64,000 nucleotides of DNA from OLB16 sp964422415 (GTDB lineage: Bacteria > Hinthialibacterota > Hinthialibacteria > OLB16): the NCBI GenBank assembly GCA_964422415.1, contig CAYRBI010000009.1:12396-76395 (forward strand), read 5' to 3'. The notes below the pieces were generated by a model. It did not search any database and had not been told where the DNA came from. It was given only the letters and a program-made list of their open reading frames with translations. Each line of letters opens with the position of its first letter. The first letter of the stretch is position 1. This document shows positions 32,269 to 40,369 of the stretch, in pieces. The position numbers were made by a program, and so were the translations under genes.

Positions 32269-33276
32269 TTATACCACCTTGTAACGGTCAAAGGTTTGTA
32301 AAGTCTTCATGTAATTCGCGCGTTCGAAGGCCGCGGGTTCGGCACAGGATTTTTGGCTGACACTCCCCTTCATCATTTCCACGGAATCGTATTCATTCTC
32401 CTCCATCCAGCGGCGCATTTCCGCTTCGATGGCGGTCAGGCGGCTGGGACCATTCCGGAGGATTTCCGAGCAGATCATGGCTACATCCGCGCCGACCATG
32501 AGGGTTTTGATGACAGATTGTCCATCCACGATGCCGCTGGTGGCGGCCATACTGAGTTTCAGGTGGCCGTACAGGATTGCGATCCAGCGCAGGGGGAGCC
32601 GCATTTCATAATTCGTGGAGAGCAGCAAGTTAGGTTTAACGGTGAGCTCCTCCAGGTCGATGTCAGGCTGGTAGAAACGGTTGAATAACACCAGACCGTC
32701 CGCCCCCGCCGCCTCAAGCTTCTTCCCCATTGCGAATAACGAACTGAAATAGGGGCTGAGTTTCATCGCCACAGGGATCTTCACGCTCTTTTTGACCTCA
32801 GTGAGAACATCGACATACTTCTGCTCGATATCGTTCCCAGTGAGATCTGGATTGGCGGGGATGTAATAGAGGTTGATCTCCAACGCATCCGCACCGGCCT
32901 GTTCGATTTTCTTGGCGAAAGTGGTCCACCCACCCACCGAAACACCATTGAGGCTTCCGATCACCGGGATGTCCACGGCTTCTTTCACCTTGCTGAGGTG
33001 CTCGAGGTATTCCTCCGGGCCGAGATTATAGGTCCCAATCTCGGGGAAATACGACAGCGCCTCGGCATGAGCGTTAGCGGAACGCACCAGGAAGTGGTCC
33101 AGTTCCTCAGCCTCGTGGCTGATCTGTTCCTCGAACAACGAGTACATGACGATTGCCGAGGCTCCTGCATCTTCCAGCGAGCGGACCATCCCCAAATCGC
33201 GGGAAAGTGGTGCCGCTGCCGAGGGGACCAACGGGCTTCTCAGTTTCAGTCCCAAGTAATTTGTCGATAGATCCAT
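32269..33276 (-). CDS. Dihydroorotate dehydrogenase-like flavoprotein next to nifJ
   Basis: A 335-residue FMN-binding TIM-barrel protein of the class 1 dihydroorotate dehydrogenase superfamily: MDLSTNYLGLKLRSPLVPSA, VIGSLNGVSVGGWTTFAKKI, ADALEINLYYIPANPDLTG, KIPVAMKLSPYFSS, AGADGLVLFNRFYQPDIDLE, AATSGIVDGQSVIKTLMVGA. This family commonly lies beside nifJ, and I do not think it is pyrD: the location between a PFOR and a hydrogenase suggests a redox function. A GGAGGAGG site precedes the start, and the gene follows nifJ by 141 bases on the same strand. Its substrate is not known. Confidence 0.88.
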   Translation of the reverse strand: MDLSTNYLGLKLRSPLVPSAAAPLSRDLGMVRSLEDAGASAIVMYSLFEEQISHEAEELDHFLVRSANAHAEALSYFPEIGTYNLGPEEYLEHLSKVKEAVDIPVIGSLNGVSVGGWTTFAKKIEQAGADALEINLYYIPANPDLTGNDIEQKYVDVLTEVKKSVKIPVAMKLSPYFSSLFAMGKKLEAAGADGLVLFNRFYQPDIDLEELTVKPNLLLSTNYEMRLPLRWIAILYGHLKLSMAATSGIVDGQSVIKTLMVGADVAMICSEILRNGPSRLTAIEAEMRRWMEENEYDSVEMMKGSVSQKSCAEPAAFERANYMKTLQTFDRYKVV

Positions 33277-33417
33277 CGGTTGCTTTCCTCCTCCAGATCC
33301 GAATCTTTCCTAAGCACCGCAGCTACGCACGGTGACGGGTTTGCTATCCACAGGGGGCCCTTCCGCCACCGCACGGACTCGCGGTGGTGCCCCAACCAAC
33401 GATGTTCTCAGGATGGT

Positions 33418-36400
33418 CTAGTTCGTCTGACCGCTTCCGCTTGCGCCGAAATCGGCGGCCGCGAGCGAGCTGTACCGCTTCCAGCGGTCGATCGCATCTT
33501 TCTGTGCCTGTTCAATCAGGCGGGCTGCCGCTTCGGGATTACTCTTGGTCAGCATCTTATAGCGGGTTTCGTTGTAAGCATATTCGGCGACCGGAAGCTT
33601 CGGCTCACGGTAATCCAAAGTGAGTGGATTTTCGCCCTTGGCCTTGAGTTCCGGATTATAACGGTAGAGGGGCCAATGGCCGCACTGGACCGCCATCTTC
33701 TGGCAATCCAGACCCTTGCTCATATCGATCCCGTGGGCGATGCAGTGGCTGTAAGCAATGATGATCGAGGTTCCCTCGTACCGCTCGGCTTCAATAAAGG
33801 CGCGTACCACTTGGTTGTCGTTAGCGCCCAAAGAAACCTGGGCGACATAGACGGTGCCATAGCTCATGGCCATCATGCCCAGATCCTTCTTGCCGGTCGG
33901 CTTGCCACCGGCCGCGAACTTGGCGACGGCACCACGCGGGGTGGACTTGGAGGCCTGACCTCCCGTGTTGGAGTACACCTCGGTGTCCAGGACCAGGATG
34001 TTGATGTTGCGTCCCGAAGCCAGGACATGATCGAGTCCGCCGTATCCAATGTCGTAAGCCCAACCATCACCACCGATGCTCCAGATGCTCTTCTTGACGA
34101 GATAATCGGCAATGGTGAGTAGACGTTTGGCCTCGGGTTTGGAGCAGGAAGCGAGTTTCGCCTTGAGCGCGGCTACCCGTTCGCGTTGATCGTAGATGCC
34201 AGTCTCATCGGACTGGTTGGCGTTGATGATTGCTCCGGCGAGGTCCGTTTCAATTTCGCTCTTGAGTAGATCCACCAGCTCGAGCGCCTGATGATTCAGC
34301 TTGTCTACAGAGAGGCGGAAGCCCAGACCGAACTCGGCGCAGTCCTCGAACAAGGAGTTGGACCAGGCCGGGCCGCGTCCATCAGCATTTTGGGCCCAAG
34401 GGGTGGTTGGCAGGTTTCCGCCATAGATCGAGGAACAACCTGTTGCGTTGGCGCACAAGGCACGGTCACCGAAGAGCTGGCTGAGAAGCTTCAGATAAGG
34501 CGTCTCGCCGCATCCCGCGCAAGCGCCGGAGTACTCGAAGAGTGGGCGCAGTAACTGTGAACCTTTGATGGTGTCCACCTTGACACTGCGGCGGTCGATC
34601 TCGGGAATACCCAAGAAGAAGTCGTAGTTAGCCCGTTCCTGCTCGCGCAAGGGGAGCTGCAGTTTCATGTTGATCGCCTTGAAATGGGTCTCCCGTTTGT
34701 TCTTCGCCGGGCAGACCTCCACGCACAGGCCGCAGCCGGTGCAATCCTCGGCGGCTACCTGCAGGGTCACCTTCATTCCCTTGAATTCGTTACCCTTCCA
34801 ATCCGCGGATTGGAAGGTGGCGGGAGCGCCTTCCAGGGTTTTGGGATCATACACCTTCATGCGGATGGCCGCGTGTGGGCAGATGATCGAGCACTTGGCA
34901 CATTGGATGCACCATTCAGGATCCCACACCGGAATATCCTGAGCGATGTTGCGCTTCTCCCACTGAGTCGTGGCGGTTGGGAATGTTCCATCCACTGGCA
35001 TGGCGCTGACGGGCAATTGATTACCAAAACCACCATAAATCGGCGCGGTAACCTTCTGCACGAATTCGGGAGCATTGGGGGGTACGATAGGGGGACGTTC
35101 GATCTTGCTGGTAACCGAGGCCGGAACCTTGACCTCATGGAGGTTGGCAAGGGTCATATCGACTGCTTCAAAGTTCTTCTGAACAACGGCCTCGCCTTTC
35201 TTGCCATAGGTTTTCTTAATGGCCTTCTTGATGGCGGCGATGGCTTCATCCTTAGGCAGGACACCGCTGATCGCGAAGAAACAGGTCTGCATGATGGTGT
35301 TGATACGTCCGCCCATCCCACTGTCACGTGCCACATTGATGGCGTCGATGACATAGAGCTTGATCTTCTTGTCGATGATCTCCTGCTGCAGACTGCGTGG
35401 AATCTGATCCCATACCTCGTCCGGGCCATAGGGGCTGTTCAACAGGAAAGTCGCACCTGGCATCGCGTCCGCCAGCACATCGTAACGCTCCAGGAAGACG
35501 AACTGGTGGCAGGCCACGAAATTGGCTGAGGTGATCAGGTAAGGTGCGTGGATTTCACGGGGACCAAAGCGCAGGTGCGATACGGTGATCGCGCCTGCTT
35601 TCTTGGAGTCATATACAAAGTATCCCTGAGCGTAGTTGCCAGGCTCCTCGCCGATGATCTTCACCGAGTTCTTGTTGGCGCCGACTGTTCCATCCGACCC
35701 AAGGCCATAAAACAGGGCACGGACGACATCATCCGCCTCGATTGAGAAGGATTCGTCATAATCAAGACTCGTGTGTGATACATCGTCGTTGATCCCCACG
35801 GTGAAGTGATTCTTGGGTTTGGCCTTCTTCAATTCATCGAAGACACCTTTGACCATACCGGGTGTAAATTCCTTGGAGGAGAGTCCATACCGTCCGCCAG
35901 TGACACGTGGCGGTTGCTTGAAGGGACTTACGCCATCCGCCAAGGTTTCCGTGAAGGCGGTAACAACATCCTGGTAAAGGGGTTCGCCCAAAGAACCGGG
36001 TTCTTTTGTCCGGTCGAGGACAGCCACGGCCTTGGTGGTGATGGGCAGGGCCTTGATGAATTGCTCAACAGGGAAAGGACGATAGAGGCGGACCTTGATA
36101 ACGCCGGCCTTCTCGCCACGAGCTTGGAGGAATTTTACGGTTTCCTCCACGGTTTCGGCGCCTGAACCCATGATGACGATGACTTGTTCGGCATCAGGTG
36201 CGCCCACATACTCGACGAGATGGTACTGCCGTCCAACAATCTTCGCGAAGCGGTCCATGTACTTCTGGACAATACCGGGGACAGCATCATAAAAAGGATT
36301 GACTGTTTCGCGGCCTTGGAAATAGACATCCGGGTTTTGCGCGGTGCCGCGCAGCATCGGCTTGTCGGGGCTTAGGGCGCGTGCACGATGAGCGGCAATC

Positions 36401-36996
36401 AGGTCATCATCCAGCATGGCCAACATATCTTCATCCGAGAGGGCTTCGACCTTGGCAACTTCATGTGAGGTACGGAAACCATCGAAGAAGTGGATAAAGG
36501 GAACACGCGCCTCGAGTGTCGCGGCTTGAGCGATCAGGGCGGTATCCATAACCTCTTGAACGGAATTAGAGCCTAACATGGCAAAGCCGGTGGAACGGGC
36601 TGAGGTGATGTCTTGATGATCGCCGAAGATGGAGAGCGCTTGTGCGGCGATAGAACGTGCGGCGACATGGATGACCGCCGAGGTGAGTTCTCCCGCGATC
36701 TTATACATATTGGGAATCATCAGCAACAAGCCTTGCGACGAGGTAAACGTGGTCGTCAGGGCTCCAGCCTGCAGCGAGCCGTGAACCGCACCAGCCGCTC
36801 CACCCTCACTCTGCATCTCGGCGACATGCGGAATTGTCCCCCAGATGTTCTTGCATCTCTCGGAAGCCCATTGGTCCGAGAATTCTCCCATCGGAGACGA
36901 GGGGGTGATGGGGTAAATGGCAATTACTTCATTTGTGCGGAAGGCGGTATATGCGGCGGCTTCGTTTCCGTCAATAGTGATCCAAGGGCGGGGCAT
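33418..36996 (-). CDS. nifJ: Pyruvate:ferredoxin (flavodoxin) oxidoreductase NifJ
   Basis: Oxidises pyruvate to acetyl-CoA and CO2 while reducing ferredoxin or flavodoxin; a single 1192-residue polypeptide of the usual length. The N-terminal domain begins MPRPWITIDGNEAAAYTAFR and carries the ITPSSPMGEF motif; the domain III region has ARGEKAGVIKVRLYRPFP; the ferredoxin domain has CIQCAKCSIICP and CTGCGLCVEVCP; the third cluster contains CAGCGETPY; the thiamine-diphosphate site is GDGWAYDIGYGGLDHVL with LDTEVYSNTGGQASKSTPRG. It probably heads the transcript that continues through the DHOD-like gene into hox. A promoter-like sequence is present upstream (37073-37101). Confidence 0.96.
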   Translation of the reverse strand: MPRPWITIDGNEAAAYTAFRTNEVIAIYPITPSSPMGEFSDQWASERCKNIWGTIPHVAEMQSEGGAAGAVHGSLQAGALTTTFTSSQGLLLMIPNMYKIAGELTSAVIHVAARSIAAQALSIFGDHQDITSARSTGFAMLGSNSVQEVMDTALIAQAATLEARVPFIHFFDGFRTSHEVAKVEALSDEDMLAMLDDDLIAAHRARALSPDKPMLRGTAQNPDVYFQGRETVNPFYDAVPGIVQKYMDRFAKIVGRQYHLVEYVGAPDAEQVIVIMGSGAETVEETVKFLQARGEKAGVIKVRLYRPFPVEQFIKALPITTKAVAVLDRTKEPGSLGEPLYQDVVTAFTETLADGVSPFKQPPRVTGGRYGLSSKEFTPGMVKGVFDELKKAKPKNHFTVGINDDVSHTSLDYDESFSIEADDVVRALFYGLGSDGTVGANKNSVKIIGEEPGNYAQGYFVYDSKKAGAITVSHLRFGPREIHAPYLITSANFVACHQFVFLERYDVLADAMPGATFLLNSPYGPDEVWDQIPRSLQQEIIDKKIKLYVIDAINVARDSGMGGRINTIMQTCFFAISGVLPKDEAIAAIKKAIKKTYGKKGEAVVQKNFEAVDMTLANLHEVKVPASVTSKIERPPIVPPNAPEFVQKVTAPIYGGFGNQLPVSAMPVDGTFPTATTQWEKRNIAQDIPVWDPEWCIQCAKCSIICPHAAIRMKVYDPKTLEGAPATFQSADWKGNEFKGMKVTLQVAAEDCTGCGLCVEVCPAKNKRETHFKAINMKLQLPLREQERANYDFFLGIPEIDRRSVKVDTIKGSQLLRPLFEYSGACAGCGETPYLKLLSQLFGDRALCANATGCSSIYGGNLPTTPWAQNADGRGPAWSNSLFEDCAEFGLGFRLSVDKLNHQALELVDLLKSEIETDLAGAIINANQSDETGIYDQRERVAALKAKLASCSKPEAKRLLTIADYLVKKSIWSIGGDGWAYDIGYGGLDHVLASGRNINILVLDTEVYSNTGGQASKSTPRGAVAKFAAGGKPTGKKDLGMMAMSYGTVYVAQVSLGANDNQVVRAFIEAERYEGTSIIIAYSHCIAHGIDMSKGLDCQKMAVQCGHWPLYRYNPELKAKGENPLTLDYREPKLPVAEYAYNETRYKMLTKSNPEAAARLIEQAQKDAIDRWKRYSSLAAADFGASGSGQTN

Positions 36997-37072
36997 GTCC
37001 TTTTCTCCAACCTTTCTTTCTTGGGCGGTGAGTCGTTGTTAGTGGTAGTTACCGTTCTTGGTATAATGTGGT

Positions 37073-37101
37073 AATTTAATACTTATATTCACCGAAGTCA
37101 A
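37073..37101 (-). promoter_or_regulatory. Putative sigma-70-type promoter for nifJ
   Basis: On the minus strand TTGACT (37101-37096) is followed after 17 bases by TAAATT (37078-37073), about 75 bases before the nifJ ATG at 36996. It fits a housekeeping-type promoter by spacing. The rest of 36997-37289 holds only the opposite-facing upstream region of the oxidoreductase gene and no coding sequence I can support. Confidence 0.5.
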
Positions 37102-37289
37102 GACCAAATCGGACCGTCCTCTCTTATATTCGTATTATTGTTTCCAGGTATTGACTCAACTCTTGATAAATCAGATTGTTATACAGGTTGTCTGGGAGCA
37201 GGAATGACAAGCTGTATCACTTGTCGAGTTCGTGAATGATATCGAGAAAAACTACTCGATTTGAATATCGCCTGGAGGGAGTCTCTTTC

Positions 37290-38315
37290 GTGAAAAAACT
37301 TCAATGGGGGATATTGGGAACTGGAACGATTGCACACACTTTCATTAAGGATCTGCAATCCTCCAGAACAGGGATTGCTACGGCGGTCGCCAGCCGTCAT
37401 CAATCTTCAGCCGAACAAACCGCCATCGAGCTGGGAGTCCCCCGCTGGTATAAGGGATATGCCACGCTCCTTGAAGATCCGGACATCGATGCGGTCTACA
37501 TCGCCACTTTACACCCCTTTCATAAAGAATGGGCGATTCGTGCCGCCGAGGCGGGTAAACATATCCTCTGTGAAAAACCGATCGGTATGAATACGGGGGA
37601 GGCCTTGGAGATCATCGCCGCCGCGCGCAAGCATGATGTGTTCTTGATGGAAGCCTTCATGTACCGCTGTCACCCGCAGATCGCCAAACTGGTGGAGTTG
37701 CTCCGTGCGGGAACGATTGGGGAGGTAAGGCTTATCCAGGCGGTGTTCAGTGGTAATGGACATTTTCCATTGGACCACCGGGCGCTGGACCGGAGTCTGG
37801 GCGGGGGAGCTATTCTGGATGTGGGCTGCTACTGCACCTCGATGACCCGCCTTGTGGCGGGTGTCGCATTGGGGGGAGAAATCCATGAACCGGATGAAAT
37901 CACCGCTTATGGGGTCATTGGGCCGGAGAGCCGGGTGGATGAGTATGCCATCCTGAATGCCAGGTTTCCGGGGGGGATCCTCGCGCAACTCTCAACTGGC
38001 CTGCACCTTGACCAAGAGGAGGTGGTACGCATTTATGGGAGCGAGGGGTGGATTGTGGTCCGCTCCCCCTGGTTACCTCAGCGTGATGGCCGTGAACCTA
38101 TTCTGGAGATTCACCGGCCTGGGCAAGAGGAACCGGAGCTCCTCCGGGTGGAAAGCGATAGGGGGCTGTATGCTCTGGAGGCCGATCTGGTTGCGGAGAA
38201 CCTCGAATTCCGGCAGGCTCCATTTCCCGCGGTGACCTGGGCGGATACCCTTGGCAACATGCGGATGCTTGACCTCTGGCTGGAGGCCATCGGTATGCAT
38301 TACCCGCCGGTATAG
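37290..38315 (+). CDS. Gfo/Idh/MocA family oxidoreductase
   Basis: Cytoplasmic NAD(P)-dependent oxidoreductase of 341 residues, starting at GTG 37290, which has GGAGGGAG eight bases upstream; the earlier ATG lacks such a site. The Rossmann motif is LQWGILGTGTIAHTFIKDL, with YKGYATLLEDPDIDAVYIAT, the catalytic-lysine region GKHILCEKPIGMN (EKP present), and FLMEAFMYRCHPQIAKLVEL in the second domain. This is the dimeric-dihydrodiol-dehydrogenase/glucose-fructose-oxidoreductase-like branch; the substrate is unknown. It differs from the Tat-exported relative at 18767, which has lost the EKP motif. Confidence 0.92.
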   Translation: MKKLQWGILGTGTIAHTFIKDLQSSRTGIATAVASRHQSSAEQTAIELGVPRWYKGYATLLEDPDIDAVYIATLHPFHKEWAIRAAEAGKHILCEKPIGMNTGEALEIIAAARKHDVFLMEAFMYRCHPQIAKLVELLRAGTIGEVRLIQAVFSGNGHFPLDHRALDRSLGGGAILDVGCYCTSMTRLVAGVALGGEIHEPDEITAYGVIGPESRVDEYAILNARFPGGILAQLSTGLHLDQEEVVRIYGSEGWIVVRSPWLPQRDGREPILEIHRPGQEEPELLRVESDRGLYALEADLVAENLEFRQAPFPAVTWADTLGNMRMLDLWLEAIGMHYPPV

Positions 38316-38372
38316 CGGAACCGGGACAGTTTGTATTTAATGAAGGATTATCCTTAGGATGAAATCGACCCT

Positions 38373-39938
38373 ATGACTGAAGCCTTTTCTATCCCCCAGT
38401 TGGACACCGCCGCTACCGCCGCGCTCCCACTGATTAACGCTCACCTGAGCCGTTCCGAACAGGCCATGGTGATTAACCGTCTGCTGGTGATTCACCAACT
38501 GAGCCTCACCCTGCAAACCCAGCTGGATCAGGAACGCCTGCTGAGGATCATGCTCTCAGGCATCACAGCGGGCGAGGCGCTTGGTTTCAACCGAGCCCTG
38601 GTGTTCCTGCTGGATGACTCCCGTCAATATCTCGAGGGAGTTTTAGGGGTGGGGCCCATTAATGAGGAGGAATGCCGGCATGTTTGGCAGACCATCGCTG
38701 AGCGTGGCCTGACCCTGTCTGATTTCATCAATGAGTTTGGCCAGCTCAAGCGGTATCAAACAGCGGGTTTGAATATTGAAACTCACTCCATCCGCTGGAA
38801 AATCCACGAGATGGATGACATCTTCTCGCGGACATTGGATGAGAAGGTCTGTTTCCATATCGCGCCTGATCACTATTTGGATAAGATCCCCCCCCCATTA
38901 GCCGGCCTACTGGAGGTTCAGGAATTAGTTGTCGCCCCCCTGGTGGTGACAGGGAACGCCCTCGGATTGGTGGTGGCGGACAACAAGTTTTCTGGCCGTC
39001 CGATCACCCAGGAAAGCATCCAGCTCCTTTCTATTGTCGCCAATCAGACCGCCGCCGCGCTGATGCACATCCGGCTTATCAATGAGCTCGAACGTCTGCA
39101 GGATCAACTCGAAGAAAAGGTCCGCGAAGCGGTAGCCGAGAAAGAACGTGCTCAGGAGGAGATGATCCGCCGGGCCAAACTCGCCACGGTTGGTGAGATG
39201 GCGGTCACTGTAGCCCATGAGATCCGCAATCCCTTGACCGCTGTCCGTGGTTTCGCCCAGAGGTTGCATCGGAAATATGAGGACCCGGCGCGGGTTCATT
39301 CCTACGCCGAGATCATCATCCAGGAGGTGGACCGTCTGAACTCGGTCCTCGGAGATGTGTTGGATTTCGCGCGTAATGTGGATACACGGATCAAACCGGT
39401 CAACTTGAATGACATGGTAACACGGACCATCACCCTGCTGGAGGAACGGCTCGGGAAGGCTCAGGTCCTTTGTGAGTCAGACCTCGATCCGGAGATCCCC
39501 ACCTCCTACTTTGATGAGACCCAGCTTTCCCAGGTTCTCATCAACCTGATGAAGAATGGCGCTCAGGCGATGAAGGAGGGGGGAGTCCTGCTGATTCGTA
39601 CAGCGGTTTCTGGAGATCGTCTCATCCTGGAGGTGACCGATACGGGGCAGGGAATCGATGAAAAGCACCTGAAACGGATCTTCGAGCCCTTCTTTACCAC
39701 GAAAACTAAAGGCACCGGCTTGGGGCTTTCTCTCGCCAAGCGGGTGGTCGAGGAGCATGGCGGTGTCATCCGGGTACAGACAGAGGTTGGCAAAGGCACC
39801 ACCTTCCGTATTATCCTTCCCCAAAGGCTGGAACCGCCCAAGGTGTCGGAAATGATCACCTCCCTGGACCGGGCCAAGCCGTTAATGGATCCCGAGGATC
39901 CCTTGACCTCCTCGGGGGGACGTGTGATTTCAGTCTGA
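38373..39938 (+). CDS. GAF-containing sensor histidine kinase
   Basis: Soluble kinase of 521 residues without membrane segments. A GAF-like sensor domain spans about residues 40-240 (LGFNRALVFLLDDSRQYLEG, VVAPLVVTGNALGLVVADNK), followed by a coiled linker (DQLEEKVREAVAEKERAQEE), the HisKA domain with H282 in VAHEIRNPLTAVRGFAQRL, and the HATPase domain with the N box QVLINLMKNGAQAMKEGG, G1 DTGQGI, F box FEPFFTTKTKGTGLGLSLAK. A response regulator gene follows after 14 bases; together they form a two-component system. The signal is probably cytoplasmic. Confidence 0.94.
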   Translation: MTEAFSIPQLDTAATAALPLINAHLSRSEQAMVINRLLVIHQLSLTLQTQLDQERLLRIMLSGITAGEALGFNRALVFLLDDSRQYLEGVLGVGPINEEECRHVWQTIAERGLTLSDFINEFGQLKRYQTAGLNIETHSIRWKIHEMDDIFSRTLDEKVCFHIAPDHYLDKIPPPLAGLLEVQELVVAPLVVTGNALGLVVADNKFSGRPITQESIQLLSIVANQTAAALMHIRLINELERLQDQLEEKVREAVAEKERAQEEMIRRAKLATVGEMAVTVAHEIRNPLTAVRGFAQRLHRKYEDPARVHSYAEIIIQEVDRLNSVLGDVLDFARNVDTRIKPVNLNDMVTRTITLLEERLGKAQVLCESDLDPEIPTSYFDETQLSQVLINLMKNGAQAMKEGGVLLIRTAVSGDRLILEVTDTGQGIDEKHLKRIFEPFFTTKTKGTGLGLSLAKRVVEEHGGVIRVQTEVGKGTTFRIILPQRLEPPKVSEMITSLDRAKPLMDPEDPLTSSGGRVISV

Positions 39939-39952
39939 CGGAGGTTTTTACA

Positions 39953-40312
39953 ATGGCTAAAATTCTTGTCGTCGATGACGAGCCCAACATCCGCCGCCTT
40001 TTCCGCGACGAACTGGAGGAGGAAGGCTACTTCATCGAACAGGCGGGCGATGGCGCGGAAGCCCTCGCCGCCGTGGATAAGATGGATTTCGATCTGGTGA
40101 TCCTCGATCTGCGGATGCCCGAGGTGAATGGTTTGGAATTTCTGGAAAGGGTTCGCAAATCCCGTCCGCAACTCCCGGTGATTGTCTGTACCGCAGTGCG
40201 TGGGATGGAATCGGATTATGACATTTGGGCTAGCCAAGTTACCGCTATCCTGAATAAACCAGTCGATCTCGAGGTCCTAAAAGGAGAGGTCCGGAAGGCC
40301 CTTTCGGAGTGA
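39953..40312 (+). CDS. Single-domain response regulator (CheY-like)
   Basis: A 119-residue receiver domain with no output domain. ILVVDDEPNIRRLF holds the acidic pair, D52 in DFDLVILDLRMPEVNG is the phosphorylation site, the switch Thr lies in VIVCTAVRG, and the conserved Lys in AILNKPVDLE. It is directly behind the GAF histidine kinase gene and is the likely partner. Lacking a DNA-binding domain, it must act by protein contact or in a phosphorelay. Confidence 0.94.
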   Translation: MAKILVVDDEPNIRRLFRDELEEEGYFIEQAGDGAEALAAVDKMDFDLVILDLRMPEVNGLEFLERVRKSRPQLPVIVCTAVRGMESDYDIWASQVTAILNKPVDLEVLKGEVRKALSE

Positions 40313-40369
40313 TGGGTTCCGGTCGAATCTATTCTTATCTTAGTTCAATTATTGAGGAGTGAGCTCTGT

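Noticed and set aside
32269..33276. Annotation as pyrD (pyrimidine synthesis)
   Set aside because: Superfamily fits, but the gene lies between nifJ and hox rather than with pyr genes, and this nifJ-neighbour subfamily is distinct as far as I know. A phylogeny would decide.
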